From: LMUY01 sp964242215
GTDB lineage: Bacteria; Pseudomonadota; Alphaproteobacteria; Acetobacterales; Acetobacteraceae
Direction: 5' to 3'
Length of the DNA stretch: 64,000 nucleotides
Assembly (NCBI GenBank): GCA_964242215.1
Contig: CAXTCJ010000007.1
Coordinates: 1 to 64,000, forward strand
A model generated the notes under the pieces. It worked only from the letters and a program-made list of their open reading frames with translations. It searched no databases and was not told the DNA's origin. Made by a program: the position numbers and the translations under genes. Shown here piece after piece: positions 17,568 through 25,372 of this stretch (position 1 is its first letter; each line of letters opens with the position of its first letter).

Positions 17568-19236
17568 ATGCCGGATAGTCTTACACTGAATAAGATCACT
17601 GCGCAGAAAGGCATGAGCATTGCCGAGGCGGCCCGCCGTACGGCCGATCTCGGGTGGACGCCGACCTACGTTCAGGAAGCGATGACCTTCCCGACCGACT
17701 ACAAGATCAAGAAGGCGCCGCGTGACCCGATGAAGCAGGTCCTGCGGTCTTACTTCCCGATGCAGGAAGAAAAGGACGACCGGGTTTACGGCGCGCTCGA
17801 TGCGGCCCTCCGCGGCGACATGTTCCGCAACGTGGAGCCGCGTTGGGTCGAGTGGATGAAGCTGTTCCTCTCGATAATACCGTTCCCGGAAATCTCCGCT
17901 GCACGCTCCATGGCGATGGTCGCGCGGCTGGCGCCCGGCGAGGAGTTGCGCACCGGCTTTACCATGCAAATGGTGGATGAATTCCGCCACTCCACGATTC
18001 AGATGAACCTGAAGAAGTGGTACATGGAGAACTACATCGACCCGGCGGGCTTCGACATCACCGAGGCCGCGTTCGGCAAGTGCTATGCAACCACGATCGG
18101 CCGCCAGTTCGCCGAGGGCTTCGTCACCGGCGACGCCATCACCTCGGCCAACATCTACCTGACCGTCGTGGCGGAAACCGCGTTTACCAACACGCTGTTC
18201 GTCGCCATGCCATCCGAAGCCGCCCGCAACGGCGACTACGCGCTCCCGACGGTCTTCCTGTCGGTGCAGTCCGACGAAAGCCGGCACATCGGCAACGGCC
18301 ATTCGATGCTGATGTCGATCCTGAACGACCCGGACAACCACCAACTGATCGAACGCGACCTGAAATATGCGTTCTGGCAGAACCACGCCATCGTCGACGC
18401 CGCGGTCGGCACGATCGTCGAGTACGGCACCACCAACCGCGACAAGAACAAGGAATCCTACGCGGAGCTGTGGCACCGCTGGATCTACGAGGATTATTAT
18501 CGCACCTACATGCTGCCGCTCGAGAAATACGGCATCAAGATTCACCACGATGACGTCAATCTCGCCTGGGACCGCATGGTCAAGAAGAACTACGTGCACA
18601 AGACCGCACAATTCTTCTCCGTCGGCTGGCCGGTGGCGTTCTGGCGGCAGGAAGCGCAGACCGAACGGGACTTCGAGTGGTTCGAGCATAAATACCCCGG
18701 CTGGTATGCCGAACGGCAATTACTGGAAGTGGTATGCCAAGCTGAGCGAGCCCGGGCAGCAGAACGTTCTGTTCAACCAGGAGGTCGGCTACGTCTACCC
18801 GCATCGTTGCTGGTCCTGCATGGTGCCCTGCCTGATCCGTGAGGACATCAAGACCGACACGGTGGATGGCAAGCTGTATACCTACTGCTCGGAAATCTGC
18901 CGCTGGACGCACAAGACCGCGTTCTCGGCCGAGTACGAGGGCCGTCCGACACCCGCGATGGGCCGTTTCAGCGGCCGGCGCGAGTGGGAGGATTGCTATC
19001 ACGGGTGGGATCTGGCCGACGCGATCGCGGATCTCGGCTTCGTCCGCAGCGACGGTAAGACACTGGTGCCGCAGCCCCATCTGCACTTCGACGACAGCAA
19101 GATGTGGACGTTGGACCACGTGCGCGGGAACACGCTCGCAAGCCCGCTGCGCACCATCCGGGAGATGACTCCGGAGGCGCGGGAGCAGCATCTGACCGAG
19201 TATCGGGCCGGCTTTACCATCACCGATCCGAACTAG
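17568..19236 (+). pseudogene. prmA: Di-iron monooxygenase hydroxylase alpha subunit (propane/acetone type), frameshifted
   Basis: The catalytic large subunit of a soluble bacterial multicomponent monooxygenase that would hydroxylate propane, acetone or phenol-like substrates with O2. All six di-iron ligands are present: Glu108, Glu138 and His141 (DEFRH), Glu203, Glu237 and His240 (DESRH). Their spacing equals that of MmoX, shifted by six. The ATG at 17568 follows AGGAGGA. The frame breaks after GAA at 18711-18713: upstream reads GWYAE, and the frame that continues reads GNYWKWYAKLSEPGQQ through to TAG at 19236. Restoring two bases (for example TA, giving Tyr) would yield about 556 residues, normal for the family. 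As written, the first frame runs to 18842 with a false tail. It may be a sequencing error or a recent mutation. Confidence 0.88.
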
Positions 19237-19242
19237 CCTTGC

Positions 19243-19269
19243 CGGGGGGCGGCGCGAGGTCGCCCCCCG
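19243..19269 (+). promoter_or_regulatory. GC-rich hairpin between alpha-subunit and reductase genes
   Basis: A perfect 9-bp stem (CGGGGGGCG at 19243-19251, CGCCCCCCG at 19261-19269) with a 9-nt loop lies just after the alpha-subunit stop. It has no T-run and the next gene follows directly, so it looks like an intercistronic hairpin that may set alpha-subunit mRNA level or partial read-through. Confidence 0.5.
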
Positions 19270-19301
19270 ATGAGACCACGAGCAAGAAGAAGAGATTTGG
19301 G

Positions 19302-20342
19302 ATGGCCGATGTAACCACGTTCAATGTCAGGTTCGAGCCCGTCGGCGTCGAAATGGACGTGCACGAGGGCGAGACTGTCCTGGATGCGGCGTTTCGCCAG
19401 GGTATTTCCGTCATGCACGGCTGCAAGGAAGGCCAATGCGCCAGTTGCAAATCGGTGCTGATCGATGGCGATGCGGAGATGCTGAAATACTCGACCTTCG
19501 CGCTGCCGGATTCCGATCGTGACAGCAACCACATCTTGTTGTGCCGGACCCTTGCATTCAGCGATTTGACGGTCGAGCTGTTGAACTACGACGAGGACTT
19601 GATGAGCCGCTCGATCGCGGTGAAGAATTTCGTCGGGACCGTCGTTTCGGTCGAGCCCCTGACCCACGACATTCGGCTGCTCACCATCGAACTCGCCGCG
19701 CCCATGCGTTTCTGGGCAGGCCAGTATGTCGACCTCGCCGTGCCTGCCCGCGGCGTCACGCGGGCCTATTCCATGGCCAGTCCGCCAAGCGGGGGCACGC
19801 GGCTGCAATTCATCATCAAGCTGTACCCGAACGGCGCGTTCTCGGCCCTTTTGGACGGCGCGATCAAGCCCGGCGACAGTGTCGTGGCACGGGGGCCGTA
19901 CGGCACGTGCTTCCGGCGCGAGGCGCGGACCGGGCCCTTGGTGCTGATCGGCGGCGGCTCCGGCATGTCACCGCTTTGGTCCATCCTACGCGATCACATC
20001 GCCAGCGGGGAGTCGCGGCCGGTACGGTTTTTCTATGGCGCGCGAACCCGGGCCGATCTTTTTCTGCTCGATGAGCTAGCCGGGTTTACCGTGTCCTTGC
20101 CCGACTTCGAGTTCATTCCTGCCCTGTCGCACGCGACCGCTAGCGATGACTGGGTCGGACACACCGGATTCATCCACGAGGTCGTTGCCCGCAAGCTGCG
20201 CGAGGATGCGCTCGTTGGCGATATCGACGCCTATTCTTGCGGACCGCCGCCAATGATCGATGCCGTGTTGCCTGTGCTTCAGATGGCGGGCGTCGAGCCG
20301 GAACGGATCTATTTCGACAAGTTTACCCCCGCCACCCGATAG
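19302..20342 (+). CDS. prmB: Monooxygenase reductase component (2Fe-2S/FAD/NADH)
   Basis: A 346-residue electron-transfer subunit passing electrons from NAD(P)H to the di-iron centre. An N-terminal plant-type ferredoxin domain carries Cys41, Cys46, Cys49 and Cys81 (CKEGQCASC...C). It is followed by the FAD-binding barrel with RAYSMA and the NAD-binding domain with GGGSGMSPL and the late CGPPPMI. The ATG at 19302 gives the normal family start (MADVTTFNVRFEPVG); longer upstream frames have no support. The order alpha, reductase, beta, coupling is that of propane/acetone (PrmABCD/MimABCD) clusters, not of methane monooxygenase. Confidence 0.92.
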   Translation: MADVTTFNVRFEPVGVEMDVHEGETVLDAAFRQGISVMHGCKEGQCASCKSVLIDGDAEMLKYSTFALPDSDRDSNHILLCRTLAFSDLTVELLNYDEDLMSRSIAVKNFVGTVVSVEPLTHDIRLLTIELAAPMRFWAGQYVDLAVPARGVTRAYSMASPPSGGTRLQFIIKLYPNGAFSALLDGAIKPGDSVVARGPYGTCFRREARTGPLVLIGGGSGMSPLWSILRDHIASGESRPVRFFYGARTRADLFLLDELAGFTVSLPDFEFIPALSHATASDDWVGHTGFIHEVVARKLREDALVGDIDAYSCGPPPMIDAVLPVLQMAGVEPERIYFDKFTPATR

Positions 20343-20386
20343 GCGGAACGTGCCGACCCAACGAAAAAAGCACGAAGGAAACGACG

Positions 20387-21469
20387 ATGAGTGCAACCCA
20401 GGAAGCTGCCCCGGCCAAATCGGCCGCCGCCGGAGCCAAGACATTCGCCGGGTCGGAGAGCCGCAAGTTCAACTACTTCGAGCCGAAGGGCCGGAGGGCA
20501 ACGCACTACGAAGACATGACGCTCGACGTGCAGCCCGACCCGAAGCGCTATCTGCTGCAGGACTGGATCATCTCGTTCGCCGACGGCACGCCGACCTATT
20601 CGGAAGGCTGGACGGCCGCGAAGAGCACCGACTGGCACAAGTTCCGCGCGGTCGATCAGGAGTGGGAGCGCACGCACTACCAACGCCAGTCCACCGTCAT
20701 CGGCATGGTAGCGGGCGTGGTCGAGAACGGGCGGCGTTCGGGCGCGGTGCAGCGGTTCGACAAGGCGTGGCTCAGGGTTCTGCAGGATCATCTTGGCGCC
20801 TACAAACATGCCGAGTTCGGGCTGGGCATGGCGACGATGCAGGCGCAACGCTACGGCTACACGCAGATGATCAACAACGCGATCCTGACCAATTCTTCCT
20901 ACAAGCTCCGCTTCGCTCAGGATCTCGCGCTGTATCTCGGGGAGATCGCGCTCGATGTCGCGGGCATCGATCTCGACGCGGGCAAGGCGCACTGGCTGGA
21001 CGATCCGCTATGGCAAGGTGTCCGGCGCACGATCGAGACGATCGGCGGCAGCGCCGACTATCTCGAGCAGTACTTCGCGGTCAACGTGGTGTTTGAGCCG
21101 CTGTTGGGCGAGCTGTTCCGAAGCGGCTTCGTGTTGCAACTCGCCGCCTCGCAGAACGACTTCATGACTCCGGCGGTGGTGTCGGCGGCAGAGGGCGATT
21201 ACGAGCGCAACCTGGCCAACACGATCGAGCTATTCCGCATGCTGGTGCTGGACGAGCAGCATTCCCAGGCGAACCGTAGCCTCTTCGAGGGCTGGCTGGC
21301 CAAATACGGTGCGCTCGCCGTCGAGGCAGCGAACCACCTGCAGCCAATCTGGTCGCAGCCGCGCGTGAAGATCGCGCAATTCAACGATGCCAAGGAACAG
21401 TCGCACCACCGGCTTCGTGCAATTGGTGCCGAGATCGGTCTCGACGTCCGCCCGGTCATCGGCGGCTAA
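20387..21469 (+). CDS. prmC: Di-iron monooxygenase hydroxylase beta subunit
   Basis: A 360-residue ferritin-like helical subunit that pairs with the alpha subunit in the hydroxylase. It has the family features KFNYFEPKGRRATHYEDMT near residue 30, the WERTHYQR segment and a long helical body with EFGLGMATMQAQRYG. No iron ligands are needed in this subunit. The ATG at 20387 has GAAGGAA 8 nt upstream and follows the reductase gene by 44 nt. There is no separate gamma-subunit gene, consistent with the propane/phenol-type enzymes with simpler hydroxylase composition. Assignment is firm as to family; substrate is inferred from cluster order. Confidence 0.92.
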   Translation: MSATQEAAPAKSAAAGAKTFAGSESRKFNYFEPKGRRATHYEDMTLDVQPDPKRYLLQDWIISFADGTPTYSEGWTAAKSTDWHKFRAVDQEWERTHYQRQSTVIGMVAGVVENGRRSGAVQRFDKAWLRVLQDHLGAYKHAEFGLGMATMQAQRYGYTQMINNAILTNSSYKLRFAQDLALYLGEIALDVAGIDLDAGKAHWLDDPLWQGVRRTIETIGGSADYLEQYFAVNVVFEPLLGELFRSGFVLQLAASQNDFMTPAVVSAAEGDYERNLANTIELFRMLVLDEQHSQANRSLFEGWLAKYGALAVEAANHLQPIWSQPRVKIAQFNDAKEQSHHRLRAIGAEIGLDVRPVIGG

Positions 21470-21494
21470 GCGCGTCCGCAACAGGAGAGAAGCG

Positions 21495-21845
21495 ATGTCC
21501 CATACCGATAGCATCTTCAAGGCCATGAAGGATGTGACCTTCGAGACCACCGTTTCGCATCAGTGCGGTGTCACCATGAACGATTCTGTGGAGGCGCGCG
21601 CCATCGCCGAAGTCATGGGCGAGAAAACTGGCATCCGCGTGACGTACATGCCGGCGATGATCCGCATCGATGGCGACGGCAAGATGGAATTCAAGATGGA
21701 CGAGATCAGCGAACGATTGGGCCGCGAGATCACGCCGCATTTATTCGAGATTTCAACATCCACCCATTACGGCCGGATGGTGCTGATCGACGACAACACT
21801 GTCACGCTGTTCGGCAATATGGACGACGTCAAAGAATTCGTCTGA
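21495..21845 (+). CDS. prmD: Monooxygenase coupling (effector) protein
   Basis: A 116-residue cofactor-less regulatory protein of the MmoB/DmpM family. It binds the hydroxylase and adjusts access to the di-iron site. Family signatures are HQCGVTMNDSVEARAIAEVM, followed by a strand-rich core with MIRIDGDGKMEF. The start at 21495 follows AGGAGAG by 8 nt; the longer frame upstream overlaps the beta-subunit gene and is not used. It lies 25 nt after the beta-subunit stop and completes the four-component set. Confidence 0.92.
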   Translation: MSHTDSIFKAMKDVTFETTVSHQCGVTMNDSVEARAIAEVMGEKTGIRVTYMPAMIRIDGDGKMEFKMDEISERLGREITPHLFEISTSTHYGRMVLIDDNTVTLFGNMDDVKEFV

Positions 21846-21873
21846 GCTTGGCATAAGGCAAAGGGAGAAGGCC

Positions 21874-22893
21874 ATGTATCGCACAAAAGATGGCGAGGAC
21901 ATCTTCATCATCGACGGTCACGTGCATTTCTGGGATGCCAGCAAGGCGAACCAGAAGAACGTGCACGGCGCGCAGTTCATCGACTGCTTCTATGCCTATC
22001 ACTCCAATCTCAGCCCGAAGGAGGAAGTGTGGCCGAAGGAGAAGTTCGAAAAGTACAGCGCCGAGACGATGTACAATGATCTGTTCGTCGACGGTCCGGA
22101 CGACATGGCGATCTGCCAGCCGACGTACCTGTATGATTTCTATACCAACGGCTTCAACACGACCGAGCGCAACGCGGCGATGCGCAAGAAGCACCCGGAC
22201 CGCTTCATCCTAAACGGCGCCTTCGATCCGCGCGACGGTGAGCAGGGCATCGAGGCTCTGCACGAACTGGTCGAGAAATATCACGTGAAGGGTGTCAAGC
22301 TCTACACGGCGGAGTGGAAGGGTGAGTCGAAGGGCTACAAGCTCACTGACAAGGAGAGCTATCGCTATCTGGAAGCGGCGGCGAAGTTGGGCATCAAGAA
22401 TGTCCACGTCCACAAGGGTCCGACGATCCTGCCGCTCAACCGTGACGCGTTCGACGTCGCGGACATCGATGACGCGGCGTCGAGCTTCCAGAACTTGAAC
22501 TTCATCGTCGAGCATTGCGGCCTGCCGCGGTTGGATGATTTCTGCTGGATCGCGACGCAGGAGACCAACGTCTATGCCGGATTAGCGGTGGCGTTGCCGT
22601 TTATCCACACACGGCCCGGCTACTTCGCCCACATCATCTCCGAATTGCTGTATTGGGTCGGCGAGGACAAGATCCTGTACGGCAGCGACTACGGCATCTG
22701 GACGCCGAAATGGCTGGTCAACCGGTTCATGGAATTCGAACTTCCGGACGACGTGGCTAAGGAGACGGGCGTGTCGCTCAACTTGCAGGCGAAACGCAAG
22801 ATCCTCGGGCTGAACGCCGCGCGCATCTACAACATCGATGTGGAAGCGCAGAAGCAGAAGCTCGGCCTGCAGCAGCGCGTCGCGGCGGAATGA
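21874..22893 (+). CDS. Monooxygenase-cluster amidohydrolase
   Basis: A 339-residue TIM-barrel metal-dependent hydrolase. Motifs are HVHFWD near residue 17 (HxH metal ligands), KGVKLYTAEW on the third strand, HVHKGP and VEHCGLPR (His ligands) and the closing YGSDYGIW (Asp). It lies 28 nt after the coupling-protein gene with AAAGGGAGAAGG before its ATG, and overlaps the DUF59-like gene by ATGA. Homologues accompany Mim/Prm monooxygenases in actinobacteria as well, so it is probably part of the pathway or of enzyme maturation. The substrate is unknown. Confidence 0.85.
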   Translation: MYRTKDGEDIFIIDGHVHFWDASKANQKNVHGAQFIDCFYAYHSNLSPKEEVWPKEKFEKYSAETMYNDLFVDGPDDMAICQPTYLYDFYTNGFNTTERNAAMRKKHPDRFILNGAFDPRDGEQGIEALHELVEKYHVKGVKLYTAEWKGESKGYKLTDKESYRYLEAAAKLGIKNVHVHKGPTILPLNRDAFDVADIDDAASSFQNLNFIVEHCGLPRLDDFCWIATQETNVYAGLAVALPFIHTRPGYFAHIISELLYWVGEDKILYGSDYGIWTPKWLVNRFMEFELPDDVAKETGVSLNLQAKRKILGLNAARIYNIDVEAQKQKLGLQQRVAAE

Positions 22894-23675
22894 GCCCGGA
22901 CGGCGACGGCCGGGTCAGCGAGGTGCTGGCCCGGCTCGGTCGGGTCTGTGACCCGGAACTGGATGAACCGGTAACGGAGCTTGGCTTCGTCACCGGCGTC
23001 ACGGTGTCGCTCGCCGGCCAGGTTGCGGTGGGATTCCGGCTCCCGACCTACTGGTGCGCGGCAAACTTCGCCTTCCTGATGGCCGACGACATGCGCAGCG
23101 AGGTGCTGGCACTACCCTGGGTGACCGGCGTCATGGTCGAGCTCGGCGAACACATGTACGCGGACACGATCAACCGGGCGATGCGGACCGGCCAGTCGTT
23201 CCAGGACGCATTCGCCGAGGAAGCGGACGGCGATCTGCGAGAGGTCCGACGGATCTTCGCGCTGAAGGCATTCCAGCGCCGCCAGTTGGTTCTCCTCGAG
23301 CATCTGTGCGGCCTCGGCTTCGAACCGTCTGCCCTGTTGTCGCTTACGATCGGGGAATTGCAGAGGGTCGATACCACGGCGCAGACGAGCGCGCTGGTCG
23401 AGCGCTATCTGCAGCGCCGGGATCTGCTGGGCCCGGCCGGCCCGCGTGACCCGGCCTTTGTGGACACGGCCGGCCACACGATCGCCCCCGAACGCTTTGC
23501 CGCGCATCGGCGCGTGCTGCGCGGTGTCGCCGTCACGGTGGAGTTCAACGGCGCGCTCTGCCGTGGGCTGCTGGCATCGCGCTTCGGTGAGGTCGATCAG
23601 GTGCAAGAAGGTGAGCCGACGCTGCTCGACTTTATCCGGGGACGCCAGCCGGAGCCACACGCCACGCGAGGCTGA
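22890..23675 (+). CDS. DUF59/MIP18-like maturation protein of the monooxygenase cluster
   Basis: A 261-residue protein whose first 100 residues resemble the DUF59 (iron-sulfur assembly, SufT/MIP18) fold: VCDPELDEPVTELGFVTGVTV followed by a PTYWCAANFAFLMADDM segment holding a Cys at the place of the family's reactive Cys. The remaining 160 residues are helical and cluster-specific. It overlaps the amidohydrolase by 4 nt and precedes the chaperonin by 27 nt. A role in iron or cluster delivery to the monooxygenase (the reductase has a 2Fe-2S centre, the hydroxylase a di-iron centre) is plausible but inferred. Confidence 0.78.
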   Translation: MSPDGDGRVSEVLARLGRVCDPELDEPVTELGFVTGVTVSLAGQVAVGFRLPTYWCAANFAFLMADDMRSEVLALPWVTGVMVELGEHMYADTINRAMRTGQSFQDAFAEEADGDLREVRRIFALKAFQRRQLVLLEHLCGLGFEPSALLSLTIGELQRVDTTAQTSALVERYLQRRDLLGPAGPRDPAFVDTAGHTIAPERFAAHRRVLRGVAVTVEFNGALCRGLLASRFGEVDQVQEGEPTLLDFIRGRQPEPHATRG

Positions 23676-23702
23676 CAACACAACGGAAGGGGTTTGGAAA
23701 CC

Positions 23703-25340
23703 ATGGCCAAGATGATGCTGCATGACGAGGCGGCACGCATGGCGCTCGGTCGCGGCGTGGCGAAGCTGGCGAAAGCGGTGCGCGGCACGTTGGGGCCGAA
23801 GGGCATGAACGCCATCATTGACCGCCCGGTCGGCACGCCGCTGGTCAGCCGCGACGGTGTCAGCATCGCGCACGAGATCGAACTCGAGTGCCCGTTCGAG
23901 AACATGGGCGCGCAGGTGGTGCGTGAAGTATCCAAGCAGACCAACGAGGTGGCGGGCGATGGCACTACTACCGCCACGGTGCTGGCGGACGCGATGGTGC
24001 AGCAGGGCCTGGACTATCTCGCCAATGGCGCCAACCCGGTCGAGCTGGTGCATGGGCTCGACGCGGCAGTAACTGAGTTGATCGCCGCCCTGCGACGCAG
24101 CGCGCGGCCAGTGACCGGGCTGCGTGAGACGCGCGCCGTCGCCATCATCGCTGCCAATGACGAGGCGACCGGCGCCCTGGTCGCCGAAGCTTTGGAACGG
24201 GTGGGCCGCACCGGCATCGTCGGCGTCGAATTCGGCACCACGGTCGAGACCGTCCTGGAGGTCGTCGATGGGATGGCATTCGACCGCGGCTACCTGTCGC
24301 ACCACATGGTCACGGATGTCGAGAAGATGCAGGTGGTGCTCGACGATCCGCTGATCCTGATGACCGACCTCAAGCTCGGCAGCGCCGACGACGTCGCCGC
24401 AATCGACGCCCTGCTGGCGGGCAGCAAGCGCCCGTTGCTGATCATGGCGGAGGAGGTGGCCCCGGCGTGCGTGATGGCCTTGCTGGCCCGGCGCGACCGC
24501 AACCTGGCGCCGGTCGCTGCGATCCACCCGCCGGAATATGGCCATTGGCGCAAGGCCATGCTGGAGGACATCGCCATCGTCACCGGCGGCCGGGTGATCG
24601 CGCGCGACCTGGGCGGGACGATCGCCGCAATCCAGATGCGCGACCTGGGGAGCGCTCGCCAAGTCCGCGTTTCGGCCAACCTGACCGTGATCAGCGCGGG
24701 CGGTGGCGACCCGGCCGCCATCGCGGCGCGACGGGGCCAGGTGGCGAAGCAGTTCGACGCCGCCCCGGCCAACATCGAGCGCGATAAGTATCAGGAGCGG
24801 CTCGCCAAGTTATCGGGCGGGTCGGCCACCATTCACGCCGGTGGCGCCACGCCGGTCGAGCAGAAGCGTCGGGTGCAACTGATCGAGGACGCCATCAACG
24901 CCACGCGCGCGGCCGTGGAGGAGGGTATCGTGCCCGGCGGCGGCACGGCCATGGTGCAGGCGGCGCCCGAATTGACGGGCCTGCTGGAACGCTTGTCGGG
25001 TAGCGCGCGCCAGGGGGCTACCCTGCTGCAGAGCGCGCTGGCGGAGCCACTGACCTGCATCGCGGCCAATTGCGGCCTGGCGCCCGATGAAATCGTCACC
25101 CGCGTCGCGCGCTCGCCGCAGGGCACCGGGTTCGACGCGCGCACCAACAGCTTCGTGGACATGATCGAGGCCGGAGTGATCGACCCAGTGCGCGTCAGCA
25201 CCGCCGCGGTGCGGAACGCTGCCTCGGTGGCTGGGCTGATCCTGACGACGCAAACGCTGATCGCGGCGAAACCCGAGGGTGTTGATCCAACGACCGGCGT
25301 CGCCCGGGGCGGTGGGGCGGAGTTGCTCGGCCGGGCCTGA
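23703..25340 (+). CDS. mimG: GroEL-like chaperonin dedicated to the monooxygenase (MimG type)
   Basis: A 545-residue Hsp60 chaperonin. ATP-site features are visible: TLGPKGMNAIIDRP, SRDGVSIAHEI and AGDGTTTATVLADAM, and the late EEGIVPGGGTAMVQ. It is divergent from housekeeping GroEL, lacks the GGM-rich tail (it ends GGAELLGRA), and has no groES beside it. In mycobacteria a chaperonin in the same place (MimG) is needed to fold the alpha subunit; that role is transferred here by cluster position. The ATG at 23703 with GGAAGGGG upstream is preferred to the TTG at 23694. Confidence 0.9.
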   Translation: MAKMMLHDEAARMALGRGVAKLAKAVRGTLGPKGMNAIIDRPVGTPLVSRDGVSIAHEIELECPFENMGAQVVREVSKQTNEVAGDGTTTATVLADAMVQQGLDYLANGANPVELVHGLDAAVTELIAALRRSARPVTGLRETRAVAIIAANDEATGALVAEALERVGRTGIVGVEFGTTVETVLEVVDGMAFDRGYLSHHMVTDVEKMQVVLDDPLILMTDLKLGSADDVAAIDALLAGSKRPLLIMAEEVAPACVMALLARRDRNLAPVAAIHPPEYGHWRKAMLEDIAIVTGGRVIARDLGGTIAAIQMRDLGSARQVRVSANLTVISAGGGDPAAIAARRGQVAKQFDAAPANIERDKYQERLAKLSGGSATIHAGGATPVEQKRRVQLIEDAINATRAAVEEGIVPGGGTAMVQAAPELTGLLERLSGSARQGATLLQSALAEPLTCIAANCGLAPDEIVTRVARSPQGTGFDARTNSFVDMIEAGVIDPVRVSTAAVRNAASVAGLILTTQTLIAAKPEGVDPTTGVARGGGAELLGRA

Positions 25341-25372
25341 TCGCAAAGGCTTCGGCTGACGGAGGACCGCCC

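Noticed and set aside
17568..22893. Soluble methane monooxygenase
   Set aside because: The order alpha-reductase-beta-coupling, the lack of a gamma subunit and of mmoD, and the amidohydrolase/DUF59/GroEL tail fit the propane/acetone (Prm/Mim) group instead.
23112..24662. A 516-codon open frame antisense to the chaperonin and DUF59-like genes
   Set aside because: It is a codon-bias shadow in GC-rich DNA. Its peptide is rich in Arg/His/Gln with no recognisable domain, and both sense genes are clear family members.
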